From: Hirudinaria manillensis
Taxonomy: Eukaryota > Annelida > Clitellata > Hirudinida > Hirudinidae
Direction: 5' to 3'
NCBI GenBank assembly: GCA_034509925.1
Contig: CM067527.1
Coordinates: forward strand, 3,484,501 to 3,548,500
Length of the DNA: 64,000 nt
Every line of letters starts with the position of its first letter. Within the stretch, counting starts at the first letter, position 1. Of the stretch, positions 20,791-32,290 are shown piece after piece. The notes below the pieces were generated by a model. That model made no database searches, was not told the origin of the DNA, and worked only from the letters and a program-made list of their open reading frames with translations. The position numbers were made by a program, and so were the translations under genes.

Positions 20791-21211
20791 AATGGAGTCG
20801 AATTCGATTTAGTTTGTTGTCTGAGATTTGTTTTACATGGAAGAACAAAAAAAAACCAAAATCAATTCGAATTGTTAACGTTAAATTGTGAACATATTTT
20901 TTTAAAAATGAATTTATCGTTTAAAATCGAGTTTGATGGTGAGATCGATAGTCACGTCGTTGCAATCGTATGTCCAATTAGCGCTCCGATAATCGGCTCG
21001 CCAGTGATCTATTGGATGAACTTTGCCGGACGACCCCGTTTCCAAAGATTTCATTGGCCGATAAGATTTGATCGATGATTTGTCAAAATTGCGGCCTATT
21101 TTCCCCGTCCTAAGTTAATTAAACATTCGTTCGTTCCAGTTTAAGATTGGCCGGAATTGAATGAACGCCGTTGGTAGAGCGAGAAAATCACCGAACGCTT
21201 CTGGGGGATTC
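20791..21211. other. Spacer between DPYD and the minus-strand membrane-protein gene
   Basis: No gene recognised. It would hold the 3' untranslated region of the minus-strand gene, making the two genes convergent. Confidence 0.45.
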
Positions 21212-23821
21212 CTACGGCAACATGGCCTCCGTTTCGTCACAAGAGTGGACGTCGGCGTGCGTTATCTCGCGCCCCGGCGTTTCCCCGGTTTCGCTTTCGC
21301 GCGATGAAGCGAGTCGGCTCTCGTTTTCTGATTTAGTCATGCTCCGATGGCTGATGCGAGTGGAGACGGTTTCGTAACTCCCCCGAGAAATCAGGACCTC
21401 GCCTCTGCTCCAGTCGGATGACAAATCGTCTGTCGGTCTGTCGGGAATTTCCGAGTAACTGACCGTCGATGCGGAGCTGCTCTTTATCGAGCCTCGGGTT
21501 TTTCCCCTGAGTCGTTCGTAGAATCGTCGTCTGGACAGTTTCTTCGATTTCTTGGTCGTCAGTTCATCCAAGCTGCAAGAATGCTCCACTGCAGTCCGAT
21601 TGGTTGTGTACTTGTCGTTGTCGTCGTCGTCGTCGTTGTTGTCGACGTTGTGGCCTTCTTCGCTTTCTTTTCCCGTCGCGTCGTTTCCGTTCATTCGTGT
21701 TTTTTTGTTCATCTCAGAAAGTCTGAAGTTCGGACAGTAGCCAGAGGGAGTGTTGCAGTAGTGCACGAAGTCTTCTGCAGATGCCGGCCAGCTCTCGCCC
21801 GGAGATACCGGCATTTCCGGTACGTAGGTTGCTAGGAATGGATAGCTTCCGTAGCAACCGTAACTGTATTCGTCGTCTTGGAGACTCTCACCGTCTTGGA
21901 ACCAGTAGAAATGGCCTTGACTGTTTAAGGTCGCACAGCTTTCTGTGTGCAGTGGACTGAAGAGTGGTTAAGAAGATATGGTTAAGCTGGGAGTTTTCAA
22001 TATTGCTGTAATTATAACGATGCCTCTAATAGCGTTTAAAGATGATTCACGTGTAATTTAACAAGCAGATTAGGATATTAATTAAGTAAACATTGTTATT
22101 ATATTAATGTAATTGTCTTGATTACACGGTATAGGAACGTATAATATAATGCATAGTATGTAATGTATGATATAATAATTATATTATAATACAGTTGTAT
22201 AACTATGTTAATCTTTAGGGTTATTATATCAGTACTTTTATGGATCGAGACGCAGCGCATGTACGTGCTTCACTGGTCTTCAGGGGATCAGGCAATCCTT
22301 AATGATCAAAAGTATCGAGTACCTCGTAATAGTTAATATCAATCACTGGCATCCATCCTATTGTTCATCTCCTCTTTGAAGGATGAATACTCAGCAGTCT
22401 CATCATCATTCAACTAGCTGACAATGGCTGTCCATTCCTAATGTTCCCTAACGAGATTTTCATCGGTTTAGTCTTGGAGCAGTTATACTTTGGGATGAGA
22501 AAGAAAGAAAGAAAGAAAGAAATATAGAAAAATAAAGGAAAAATAAATAAAGCTAGAAATAAAGAAAAAGAAATGATGTACAATTATAATAGTACAAGTG
22601 ATTCGTTACTCCAAAAAGGAATTTGTTCTGTTATGGTGGTTTTGATTGAAAAGGAAATAATCCTAAATTACAGAGTAGACAGAATACGGTATGATGTATT
22701 TTATAATTACACGTTTATATTACATAATATGCGTAATTACATACAATGCATACAATATGCATACAATGGAAATCCATGTAAAGTATCAAAGAATCGATCC
22801 TACGTATGACACTTGCTCGTAAGATTTATGGACTCAAATGTAGCAGAAGAGCTTTGGCGGAGTTTCATTAATATTTCAGGAATTCAAATTGTTTTCTTCC
22901 TGAAAATGTTGGTTTTGAACGAATAGTATGTGAATTGTATGAAATAAAAACTCGTTCAATCAAACATTGGTAACAAACGGTTTGATGCATAATACATTTT
23001 ATAATAATTAATAATACTATTAATATTAAATATATTTTATATTATATATTAATAACTATAATAATTTGGAAGCCAAGGTGATGAAAACTCCTGAATAAAA
23101 GTAAGAATCAGTGCAGAAACCGCTTTTACGAAAGACATCTTCGGTGCTCAGGATCTGCACTAAAAAAACCCCATAGAACCAACCAATCGTTTTCATGGTG
23201 ACCCAACAAGGTCTGTCCTTGGCCGTCTTTGCCTTCAAGAAACAATTCTTCGTCGTCCTTCGCGATGTTGCTCTTGGACTCGTTGACTCCGGAAGAGGGC
23301 CACGTGACGTCGTTGGACGAAGACAACGAAGAAGGGGGGTGACTGGTGCACAGCCTGATCCTCATCCTTTTCTCCCTCTGGCAGAGAATCCCCAAAACGA
23401 GTGTCGATGCTAAGGTGAAGGTAAAAAATATGGCAGCCGTCGTTATGACGGCCACCGACGCCGGCAGCTTGAACGACGCCTGGAAGCTGTTTCCGGATAT
23501 GGTTTCCGTACCGGATAGAACGGAAGTGCGACTGAGGAAGCTGTTTTTCTCCGAACCCTGATTGGACGGATAAATCCTAAGAATGGAGGAATTCGATGAT
23601 TGGCCAAGAGCGACGGACGAAGACCTCAATTTGAACTGCCATTGGCTGGAAGAGCTGACGTTATGACGAATCACGGTGTGGGGTTTGGTGATCGTCGTCG
23701 AATTCCTTCGTCTGTGAGAAGCTGATTGGCCAAGGAGGGGGTGATAGGAGTGGTGACGGCGGGTTATGGCTTTGCTTTCAGTGCTGTTCATTCGATTGAA
23801 TCTGAAGGTCATCGTGGTCAT
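21212..23821 (-). CDS. Predicted single-pass membrane protein, unrecognised
   Basis: Proposed exons 23184-23821 and 21212-21956 join in phase 2 through donor GATTG/GTTGGT, the same string used by a COPS5 intron here, and a TTCAG acceptor. They give 460 residues. Residues 1-119 are Ser/Thr/Asn-rich without cysteine and carry four N-glycosylation sequons (near N12, N40, N54, N77). Residues about 120-146 are a hydrophobic segment (starting ASVAVITTAAIFFTF) followed by CQREKRMRIR, a typical stop-transfer basic cluster. The following 310 residues would be cytoplasmic: Ser/Glu/Arg-rich, with an aromatic Tyr/Pro segment and a run of Asp from a GTC microsatellite. No signal peptide is visible, so an upstream exon may be missing, although TAA lies five codons before the ATG. 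I recognise no family. Two long compatible frames in a stop-rich region support the call. Confidence 0.55.
22497..22530. repeat. (GAAA)n microsatellite
   Basis: A short GAAA tract within the proposed intron of the minus-strand membrane-protein gene. Confidence 0.8.
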
Positions 23822-25410
23822 TTGGATTTTCTTTTCTTATTTCGATCTTTTAGCGTATTTTAAAGAAATCTGAAATAATTTGACAATTCATTTCAATAAT
23901 ATTGCCTCAAGAAAGAATTGAAAACAACTGTAAACTTTTCAAATCTCGGAAAATTTTAACAAAAGAAAATAAATGATTTAAAATAATTTGCGAGAAAAAG
24001 TCGCACGGAGTTTTAAGTTTGCCTCGGAACATCGTCAGCGCCAAACAATGCTTATTGAATCATGCAAAGCGCGGCGCAATAGATGCAGCCAAACTAATGC
24101 ACTGTCCACATATGCCCGGTGGCAAAACAATCCCATCTCTTTGATTTTCTCCTTTTTTCCCCATTCATTCCGCCCTCATCATCTCTCAATCGGACCCACT
24201 ACCGCTGCTGGAGTGTTTTGTGTTTTACGGTGTCCCGGATTCATTGTTGAGGGTACGTGGATCGGTCCAGTTGTTTCCCGGGAAGGTCTCCAGGTAGCTC
24301 TAAAGCATTCTCCATCTTCGGCCACTCGTATGATTTCGTGTGCCCTTGTGCCTTTGTGAGACCGATTTCAGTCCGACTGTCGGGTATAATTCCTGATAAA
24401 GTTTTTTTTTTGTGTAGTCCCAGTCAAACAATTAGCAGAAACTTCACGTTGGCATCTGCTTGTTGATTTTCTAGCATTTGTGAGGTTCAAGGATTTAAAT
24501 AAATTTGTTTTTATGCCATGGAAGTCATCAGTGAACAAAGTAAACACATCAAATCAAACAAAAGAAACTGATTTATAAATTAAGAATGTAAAATTAACGG
24601 CACTAACATTCTTAAAGACATAAAAAACAGAATCTACACCCCACTCTTAGGTCCAGCCCTATTAATCCACCCCCTACCCCTCATCTTCCTCCTCTTCTTC
24701 TTCTTCTTCTTTTTCTTCTCCTTCTTTTTCTTCTTCCTCTTCCGTCCATCCTTCGGCCCATAACGAAGTTTCAACTCGCTCCATTGTTCTGTACGTCTTT
24801 ATTAGCGGTTCGACTCCGTTGTCGTCTGCTCGCGCTGAATTTGCTTACGCACGTTCTGCCAAGTTAATGAATTTCACGGACCGACCTGATTGGTCTAATA
24901 AGGTTCCGACGGTCGTGAGGTTAGCTTGCTGTCGCTCGTGCGGTAGCGACACGAGCGACATTAAATCGCTTGACAAGAGAATGCTTGTTGACCCGTTCAT
25001 GCGACCGGTACTATGCGATTTTGTTCATGAAATTGTCAAAAAAAAAAGATGTCAAGACAATGAGAAAAGCCACAATAAATGAACGAAATGGTAAAAGTAA
25101 TGATTAAACAATAACAATGTTAGGAAACAGTATGAATATTTTTAGTTATAAAAGAGTCATGACCGACTGCACCTACAAGCGACTGCAACGGCAGCAGTGG
25201 TCATGGTGGTCGGTGTGGTAGCGACTTCATGTGCCGCCAGCGATAGCGGTGTCAGAGGAGATGATGAGTATGGAAATGGAGGCGTTAATTGGTTTATGTG
25301 CTGACGCAAAATGCAATAAAAAAGAGGACATTCCTGCGCTAACAAGCGCTAACGTCGTTCGTGATTCGCCTAAAGATTGAACTGAACGACTTGCGCAATA
25401 CCTGTCTGCC
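23822..25410. other. Intergenic stretch with a long pyrimidine tract
   Basis: No gene recognised. About 24685-24750 is almost purely C/T on the plus strand (CTT/CTC units). The rest is unique sequence of mixed composition with short open frames lacking splice support or family similarity. Confidence 0.45.
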
Positions 25411-25415
25411 TGCGG

Positions 25416-25520
25416 TTTTGATGATGATTACGATGATGACGACGACGACGACGATGATGATGAGGAGGAGGAGGAAGAGGAGGAGGAGATGGTGATGGTG
25501 GTGATGATAGTGATCGGTCA
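25416..25520. repeat. GAT/GAC/GAG trinucleotide microsatellite
   Basis: A run of GAT, then GAC, then GAG units on the plus strand, about 100 bp long. Confidence 0.85.
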
Positions 25521-25850
25521 ATTTTACGATGCCGTAGAGAAATTAAACGAGTGAATTCCTATTTGATTAAGATCAATCGGAACAATCAGTTGAACAATTC
25601 AATCAACTGACTGACCAATCACCGATTGACCAATCAAAGGTCATTAAAGGCACGAGCGTTTGGACGACTCGTCAAGTCTCGTCTGCAAGTGAATAGCCTA
25701 ATTGGGATCAAAGGATTGGAAAGCAGTTGATGTCTTCTTGTCAAGGACCGCGTGTTGGAGACTCATGACCGAATGAGGATGACTGCAGGGCGTGTCTTGG
25801 AATGCCAAGCACACCTGGAAGAATGACTGCGCAGGTGGGATGGATTGTTG

Positions 25851-25962
<112 letters not shown>

Positions 25963-26275
25963 GTAATCTTGCGGAATTTAATTTCTCAATCCTCACCACA
26001 GCACATCTCTGTCCTCCACAGACTGAGACTTCCGTCTTCGGACGGCCTCACAGTCCAATTCGTAGCAGGTCCAACGTGAAGTTACAAGATGAGGGATAAC
26101 AATAACATTAGCTCGGCAAAAAATGCCAGTCTATCGGTCCGAACGATCCATACGCGAACGTATATCCTCCCTGAAGATTACCATCTTATCTCGATTCGCG
26201 CCGTTGCGCTGGCGCTTTGAGTGGCGCTGAATGCGTCCCGGCCTTATCTTTCGGCATCGGAGAGCCTGGTCCTCC

Positions 26276-26352
26276 ATCCACCCTTTAATCCGTCCATTCA
26301 TCCGTCCGTCTGTCCGTCCATCCATCCATCCGTCCGTCCGTCCATCCAGCCC
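26276..26352. repeat. CCGT/CCAT tetranucleotide microsatellite
   Basis: Interleaved CCAT and CCGT units with minor interruptions on the plus strand. Confidence 0.85.
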
Positions 26353-26455
26353 GTCCACGCCTCTGTGGCCTAAAACTTTAAGCCTCCTCATCCTCGTCAT
26401 CATGGCTGTTTCATTGGTGAGCATCGCTGTGGAACCTTGATCGGATTTAGTTTAT

Positions 26456-26820
26456 AAGATGACGACGACGACGACGATGATGGTGTTGATGATGATGATG
26501 ATGATGATGGTCGTAAGGGGTATAAGAGTAGGGTCGACGGACGAGGCAAGGCCCTGTTCGCCGCCCTATCGCCGTGGAAACAGTTGTCATGGAAACGACA
26601 AAGTTGCGTTCGGACCTCGACGCGGAAAACCGATGAAGATGAATGGAAACCACGTGGTGATGACGATGACGACGACGAAGATGGTGATGATAATGATGCT
26701 GAAACTGTAATCGCTATCGCCATCTCTTGATCATCGCTACATCGTTATCATCGTCATCATCTACCGCCATCATCATCATCATCGTCGTCGTCATCGTCAT
26801 CGTCATCTTACACTACGTCA
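26456..26820. repeat. Cluster of GAT/GAC and ATC/GTC microsatellites
   Basis: GAC/GAT tracts occur at about 26460-26512 and 26655-26700, followed by the complementary ATC/GTC orientation at about 26740-26812. The sequence between is unique. Confidence 0.85.
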
Positions 26821-26937
26821 AAACATTTCTATGTTTTTCCAGCTCCGAGCAATGAATGTCACTCGACAAACAAACCTGAAGATGTTGGTGACGCGTGGAG
26901 AAAGTGAAGTCGTAGGAAGAAACACGAAGTGCTGACG

Positions 26938-27415
26938 ACAATGATGATGACGACGATGATGACGATGATGATGACGTCGATGATGATGACGATGACGTCG
27001 ATGATGATGACGATGACGTCGATGATGATGACGACGACGACGGTGATGATTAAGGGAGGAGAATCGATCTTAATCGTCCTCCTAATTGAATATCTTCATT
27101 AGCAGCAGTTCTGCAGCCGTCATCATCGTCGTCGTCGACGTCATCGCCATCACCATCATCATCATCATCATCATCAAAATCGAAATTATCATCGCCATCA
27201 TCGTCATAATAATCACTTATGCATTCTTCAGCTTCGCAGTGATTCGTGCGTTTTTCACATTAACGTCCGTAAACTCGATGAGTCGTCATCGTCATCATCA
27301 TCATCATCATCGTCGTCCTCAACTTCGTCGTCGTCGTCAGCAACAACATCATCATCATCTCCATCTTCATCTCCATCATCGTCGTCGTCGTCGTCATCAT
27401 CGCCGGCCGGCGTAA
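26938..27415. repeat. Long imperfect inverted pair of GAT/GAC and ATC/GTC arrays
   Basis: A GATGAC-rich array at 26938-27050 faces ATC/GTC arrays at about 27118-27200 and 27285-27405. The roughly 70-bp centre contains GGAGGA and TCCTCC flanking a short AT-rich loop. The two arms are complementary over many repeat units, so a long hairpin or cruciform is possible. Confidence 0.8.
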
Positions 27416-27529
27416 TACAGGCGCAGGTAGTTTGTCGAGCAAACAATGGACGATAGGAGCGTGCTCACGTTGAGGGTCGAGTTACGCGGGTTCTGTTTGT
27501 GGCTGACAAACAGCAACTGGATGATGATG

Positions 27530-27779
27530 TCTCTTCTCCTTGTCATCACCATCATCATCATCATCATCGTAGCCGCCATCGTCGTCGTTATCATCATCGT
27601 CATCACCATCATCATAGTCGTCGTCATCGTCGTCATCATCACCAGCATCTCCAGCCATTGTTAGTCTCTCTGTATGTCGTTGCGTTTTTTGATCGATGAT
27701 GTGCCGATTGATCGATGACGATGACGACGACGATGACGAGGATTGATGATGACGATGAGTCTACTAATTGAATCATAAC

Positions 27780-27832
<53 letters not shown>

Positions 27833-28530
27833 CCATCGTCGTCGTCGTCGTCATCCTCCTCACGGTAGTTGCTGTAACCATCGTCACCACATCGTCGTCG
27901 TCGTCATCTTTTTCAGAATCCGCGCAAACTAAAAATAACTTTTTGGCTTAAATGAAAAACAAAACAAAACAAAAAAATATGGAATCGTCGAGCGAGTGAA
28001 TATAAAAAAGATGAATTCGAGGAGAGATGATGACTGAGATTTGTGAGGGGATCGGAAGAAATGTCTGACGATAATGAATCAACAAGTCGACTGAATGGAA
28101 TATGAAAACAGTGATGATGATGATGATGATGACTACGACGATGACGATGATATGATGGTGACGACGACGACGACGATGATGACGATTAGTAGTCTTATCG
28201 TGATTAATCTAACAGCATATTTATTACGGAATAGTGATTAATAATCATCACTTTAGTTAAGATGAATTTTTATTATTGTGATCGAGGTGGTTGTGATGAT
28301 AACATGATGATGATTATGATCACTATCATCGTCATCATCATCATCATGCTGATCATTATCAGGACTGTAAGTTGAGGAGAGGCCCTGTGGCTCGAATCAA
28401 AATTCATTGATTCCTTCACTGCCGGGAACATCGACTGTGGATTGAAAACCATCATCATCATCATCATCACCGCGGCCTTCGTCGTCGTAGTCGTCATCAC
28501 CATCATCGTCATCGTTATCGTGTGACCGTG
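27530..28530. repeat. Further GAT/ATC microsatellite arrays in alternating orientation
   Basis: Main tracts: ATC/GTC at about 27540-27650, GAC/GAT at 27712-27760, nearly pure ATC at 27779-27835 continuing as GTC, GAT/GAC at 28105-28190, and ATC/GTC at 28320-28350 and 28450-28520. No gene is recognised between them. Confidence 0.85.
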
Positions 28531-28615
28531 AGTCATTTTGATAGGATAATTTCAAGCGAGCGGTCATCTTTCGGACAAAGGGATGGATTGATAAAAGAAT
28601 TGATTGAAGAATTTG

Positions 28616-29045
28616 ATGGATGGATGGATGGATGGACGAGAGGATGGATGGATGGATGGGTTGATGAGCATCTCCCATGGATTGAGGGGTCGAAGGATTG
28701 AAGGAGGTGCTGTTTATAAACACACGAGTGTCTGACACGTGACTTGAATTATGACCTTCCATTCGCTTTTCCTCGCCTTGATTGATCAAGTATTGATCCA
28801 TATACATCTCTTCTCCGTTTTCTTCTTTTCCATCTTCATCTTCTTCTTCCTCTTCTTCTTCTTCATTTTTGTCTCATCCTTCCATCCACCTCTCTGATGT
28901 TCTTATCACCATCTCACTATATTTTATCTGTCAATATCAACAACAGCATTACTTTTGTGTATCAATAATACAATAACAATCGTCATCTATGCGTTCATTC
29001 AATCATTCGTCCATCAATCCGTCCGTCCGTCCGTCCATTCACTAG
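28616..29045. repeat. GGAT tract, CTT tract and CCGT tract with spacers
   Basis: GGAT units lie at about 28616-28662, CTT/TTC units at about 28815-28866 and CCGT units at about 29019-29037. Confidence 0.8.
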
Positions 29046-30926
29046 CGCAATCCTTGTGTTAATATAGATTTATTTATCTTTTATCGCCCAGCCCAGCAAT
29101 CCATCATGCCCTTTTATCGCTCTCTCGTCGTCTCTGCTTTATCGCTCGATTTACATTTCTATGGGGTTGCAGTCGCCATTAATTTGTTTTAAACACTCGT
29201 CTTATCTAACTGTTGTGCCGAGGATTTGATTGGAAATTATAACCGATGGTGATGACGACATTGATGAAGATGACTACGATGATGATGATGATAATGATGG
29301 TGGTGGTGACGATGACATTGAAGTTGGTGATGACGACGACGACGAGGGTTGATGTCGACGATGAAGTCACCGAAGAAAATGGCGAAGACGGGTCGATAGA
29401 GGCCGCATTGAGCGGTTTATTTGCATTCGGGTCACGAATTTTAATCCTGAATCACAGTCCGGAACCCACGTACGTCAGCAAAATATGAAACGACCCACGA
29501 CGGTTCAGCCCGAACTTCCCCCTCGTTCGTACCCTCTTGACTTATCTTTGACTCTTTGTGTAGACGCATCTCTGTATGACTCTATAAGTCACCATGTCGG
29601 GCTGTTTGGACCGGACAATATCTGTTGAGGTGGCATCTATAAGATATTGGCGATAACGAAAATGTTTGATTTTTGATGGGGTGGAAATGACTTCTGGAAA
29701 TCCAGAATAAAATGCCGGGTTGCAGAATAAAGTTGCTAAGGAACTTGGAGTTGGAAGAAGTTCATTTGATCTCTCGCATGTTCGTCATTCATCTTACGCT
29801 AAGATCCATACCCCATCTAACTTTCATTCATTCATTCATTTCATTTATACTTTCTTTCTTTCTAGCCCAATCATCCAATCCTGGGAAGCACATCTTCCCT
29901 GCCTCTCAAATCATTTCGGACGGTTTTCAACTGCTCACATTCCGTCGAGCTTGAGTTGTAGCCGAGGTTCGAAAGACCCGTAATTCAGTGAGGATCTCGA
30001 GTGTCGTCGAGTTTCCAGCTTCGGATTGGTGGCTGGACGAGTGGTTTGACGTCGGATCGAGTGTGGGTTGGTGCGAGTCTCGACACGTTATTGGGTTATG
30101 GAAATGAAAAATGAATTAGAGAATAATAAATTGGCAGTCGTTGAGTTTCAGCGCGATACTTCATACCCATTAGGCCACCATCACTCACCCATCCATCCAT
30201 CCACTCTCCCATCCACCCATTCGCTCAATCACTCACCCACCCGCCCACCCACCAGTCCACTCATTCGGTCGTCAAGGCTCACCGATCTACCCACAAGTCA
30301 TCACTCTCCTCCGTCCCAGGCGACTGGAAAGGTTTATATTTCTGCATGAACGCCTGTCGTACGGTCCCAGCTCACTGCATGATGGACGCTTCATCGCCAG
30401 CCCTTTATGTCCTTATAAAAAGATGGACCGACCCCCAGAATTTCGGCGAGTACTGTGATTGAGCGGTGACAAACGGATAGAGTGATTGGATGAATGAGTG
30501 GATGAGTGAGTGGATGAATGAGTGGGTGAGTAACTAAGTGAGCGAATTTATCAGAATGGCGAAAGACCGAATGGTTGGTGGCTGAGTAGGATTCCGGTGT
30601 TGATGAATGTTTGGAGCATTCCAAGCATGGACGCATGCACGAGTGAATCCGGGAGAAACGAATAAAAACAGCAAAAAAAAACAAAAAAAAAACAAAAACC
30701 CTCACTCTCACAGGATCGATCTCACTTTTTTCCGGAGAGCAATCCCGCCCATTCGTTCGATCAACCCTCCTGCGCCAATATTCTTTTTTTTCCTTCTCAT
30801 TTCCTTCCATTTGCTTGCTATCACTTCACAAGTCAGGGTTCGTAGGTCAGAGGTCAGCTTCAAGGACGAAGGTCTCAACGTCTTGGACTCCATAGGACCC
30901 CATAACTTCCCCACACCACGGCGTTA
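29046..30926. other. Gene-poor stretch with short microsatellites
   Basis: No gene recognised. Short tracts: GAT/GAC near 29260-29350, ATTC near 29820-29840, CCAT/CCAC near 30185-30260, GGAT/GAGT near 30485-30535, and A-rich runs near 30670-30700. Open frames of 80-140 codons are driven by these repeats. Confidence 0.5.
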
Positions 30927-31161
30927 AAGTGGCACGAGGGTCGTCTCAAGTACAGGGGGTCGTGTTCGAAACCCGGCACTACCACCTCGGGAGTAGTTGC
31001 TGTACGAATGGCTATCGAAATGGGCCTTGTCGTGGCGCGTGGGATTACGCATTCATATTAATTGTGCCATTATAACTGTGTTAAAAATTAAGTTTTAAAA
31101 AATATAAAATAATTAAATGATAATTTGTAACCGATATTATTATTACTATTATTATTATTAC

Positions 31162-31227
<66 letters not shown>

Positions 31228-31230
31228 ATG
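30927..31230 (+). mobile_element. Possible tRNA-derived SINE with (ATT)n tail
   Basis: 30962-30973 (GTGTTCGAAACC) resembles a tRNA B box. An A-box-like TGGCACGAGGG lies at 30930-30940, but the spacing is shorter than in an intact tRNA. A unique core follows, then an A/T-rich end that runs into an (ATT)n tract (about 31133-31256, with roughly 21 unbroken units at 31162-31226). This order is common for SINEs. No second copy was recognised in the window, so the call is tentative. Confidence 0.3.
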
Positions 31231-31256
31231 ATTGATTGCAATTATTATTATTATTA

Positions 31257-32200
31257 CATCCTTCGATAAAGCAAATGCAGTTCAAGTGCCTCAACAAGTC
31301 AAAGTTACTCGGCAAAAGATCAACAGATTACCGGTTCAACTCCCAAGACCGAAGAAAGGAGCATTGAAAAATGATTGAGTGTCATTCAAAGTTCAACGTC
31401 ACAGTCGCCTTGCATAAGCGTCACACTTCTATTCTGTCTGTCCGTCCGTCCGTCCATCCATCCGTTCCCTCCTCCCCATCTACCCACCCACTCACTCACA
31501 CTCTCTCCACGATCGAGTGTCCCGCGAGAAAATGGACGCCTCTTCGATCTAATCTACAGGCAGCAGTTCAATTGTTTTACGTCTTATTTGACACCCCACT
31601 TGGTTACGGGGAGTGCATCTGAATTGAAAATGAGTGCAGGCAGGAGAGTGAATTGAATTGAATCTTATCAAAAGTCAGTGTGGATTGGTTGGCTGGTTGG
31701 TCGATAATGTGGTTGGTCTCTTATTTAGACAATCTTTCGTGTGCCCCCTTGGATAAGGGACGGGCAAAAGGTACACAGGATGGGATCGTTATTACCTAAC
31801 CCTGCCATAACCCTACCCGATATCCTGACTCTGGAAATCCACGGTAAACTGATAAAACTTGTGTCTGCCATTTGTCCAGGCACCTGGATTATATTATTGG
31901 AGTAAGAAAAGGCACGTGTTGTGTTGCTAACACGGCACGTGACATTCTTCCACTTCATTACCACTTCGTGCACGATTGCCACCTATATCAGTCAACCATA
32001 ACGTCACAGTTCGACAGAAGGATGGGTGGATGAACGACGGACGGACGGACGGGGGATGAGGGCTTATCAGCGCCTCCTTGCACGAGTACAAGATCGGAAA
32101 AATTAAGACGCGCCGAAATGGGAGGCAAAGGTCAAAGGTGAAGTCTGAGGTGCCGACAACCAGGACGGACAGACGAGAAGAGAATGGACCGAAGTAGAAG
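31257..32200. other. Gene-poor stretch
   Basis: No gene recognised. Short CCGT/CCAT and GGAC tracts lie near 31437-31465 and 32036-32052. Confidence 0.45.
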
Positions 32201-32206
32201 TGAAGA

Positions 32207-32290
32207 AAAGGACGGACGGACGGATGGATGGATGGATGGATGGTTGGTTGGTTGGTTGGTTGGTTGGTTGGTTGGTTGGCTGGACGGAGG
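32207..32290. repeat. Compound GGAC-GGAT-GGTT microsatellite
   Basis: Three tetranucleotide blocks follow each other without a break: GGAC units, then GGAT units, then about eight GGTT units, closing with GGCT and GGAC. Confidence 0.9.

Noticed and set aside
28397..28807. 136-codon minus frame with Ser/His/Pro-Ile repeats
   Set aside because: Driven by GGAT and ATC tracts; no coding signal outside the repeats.
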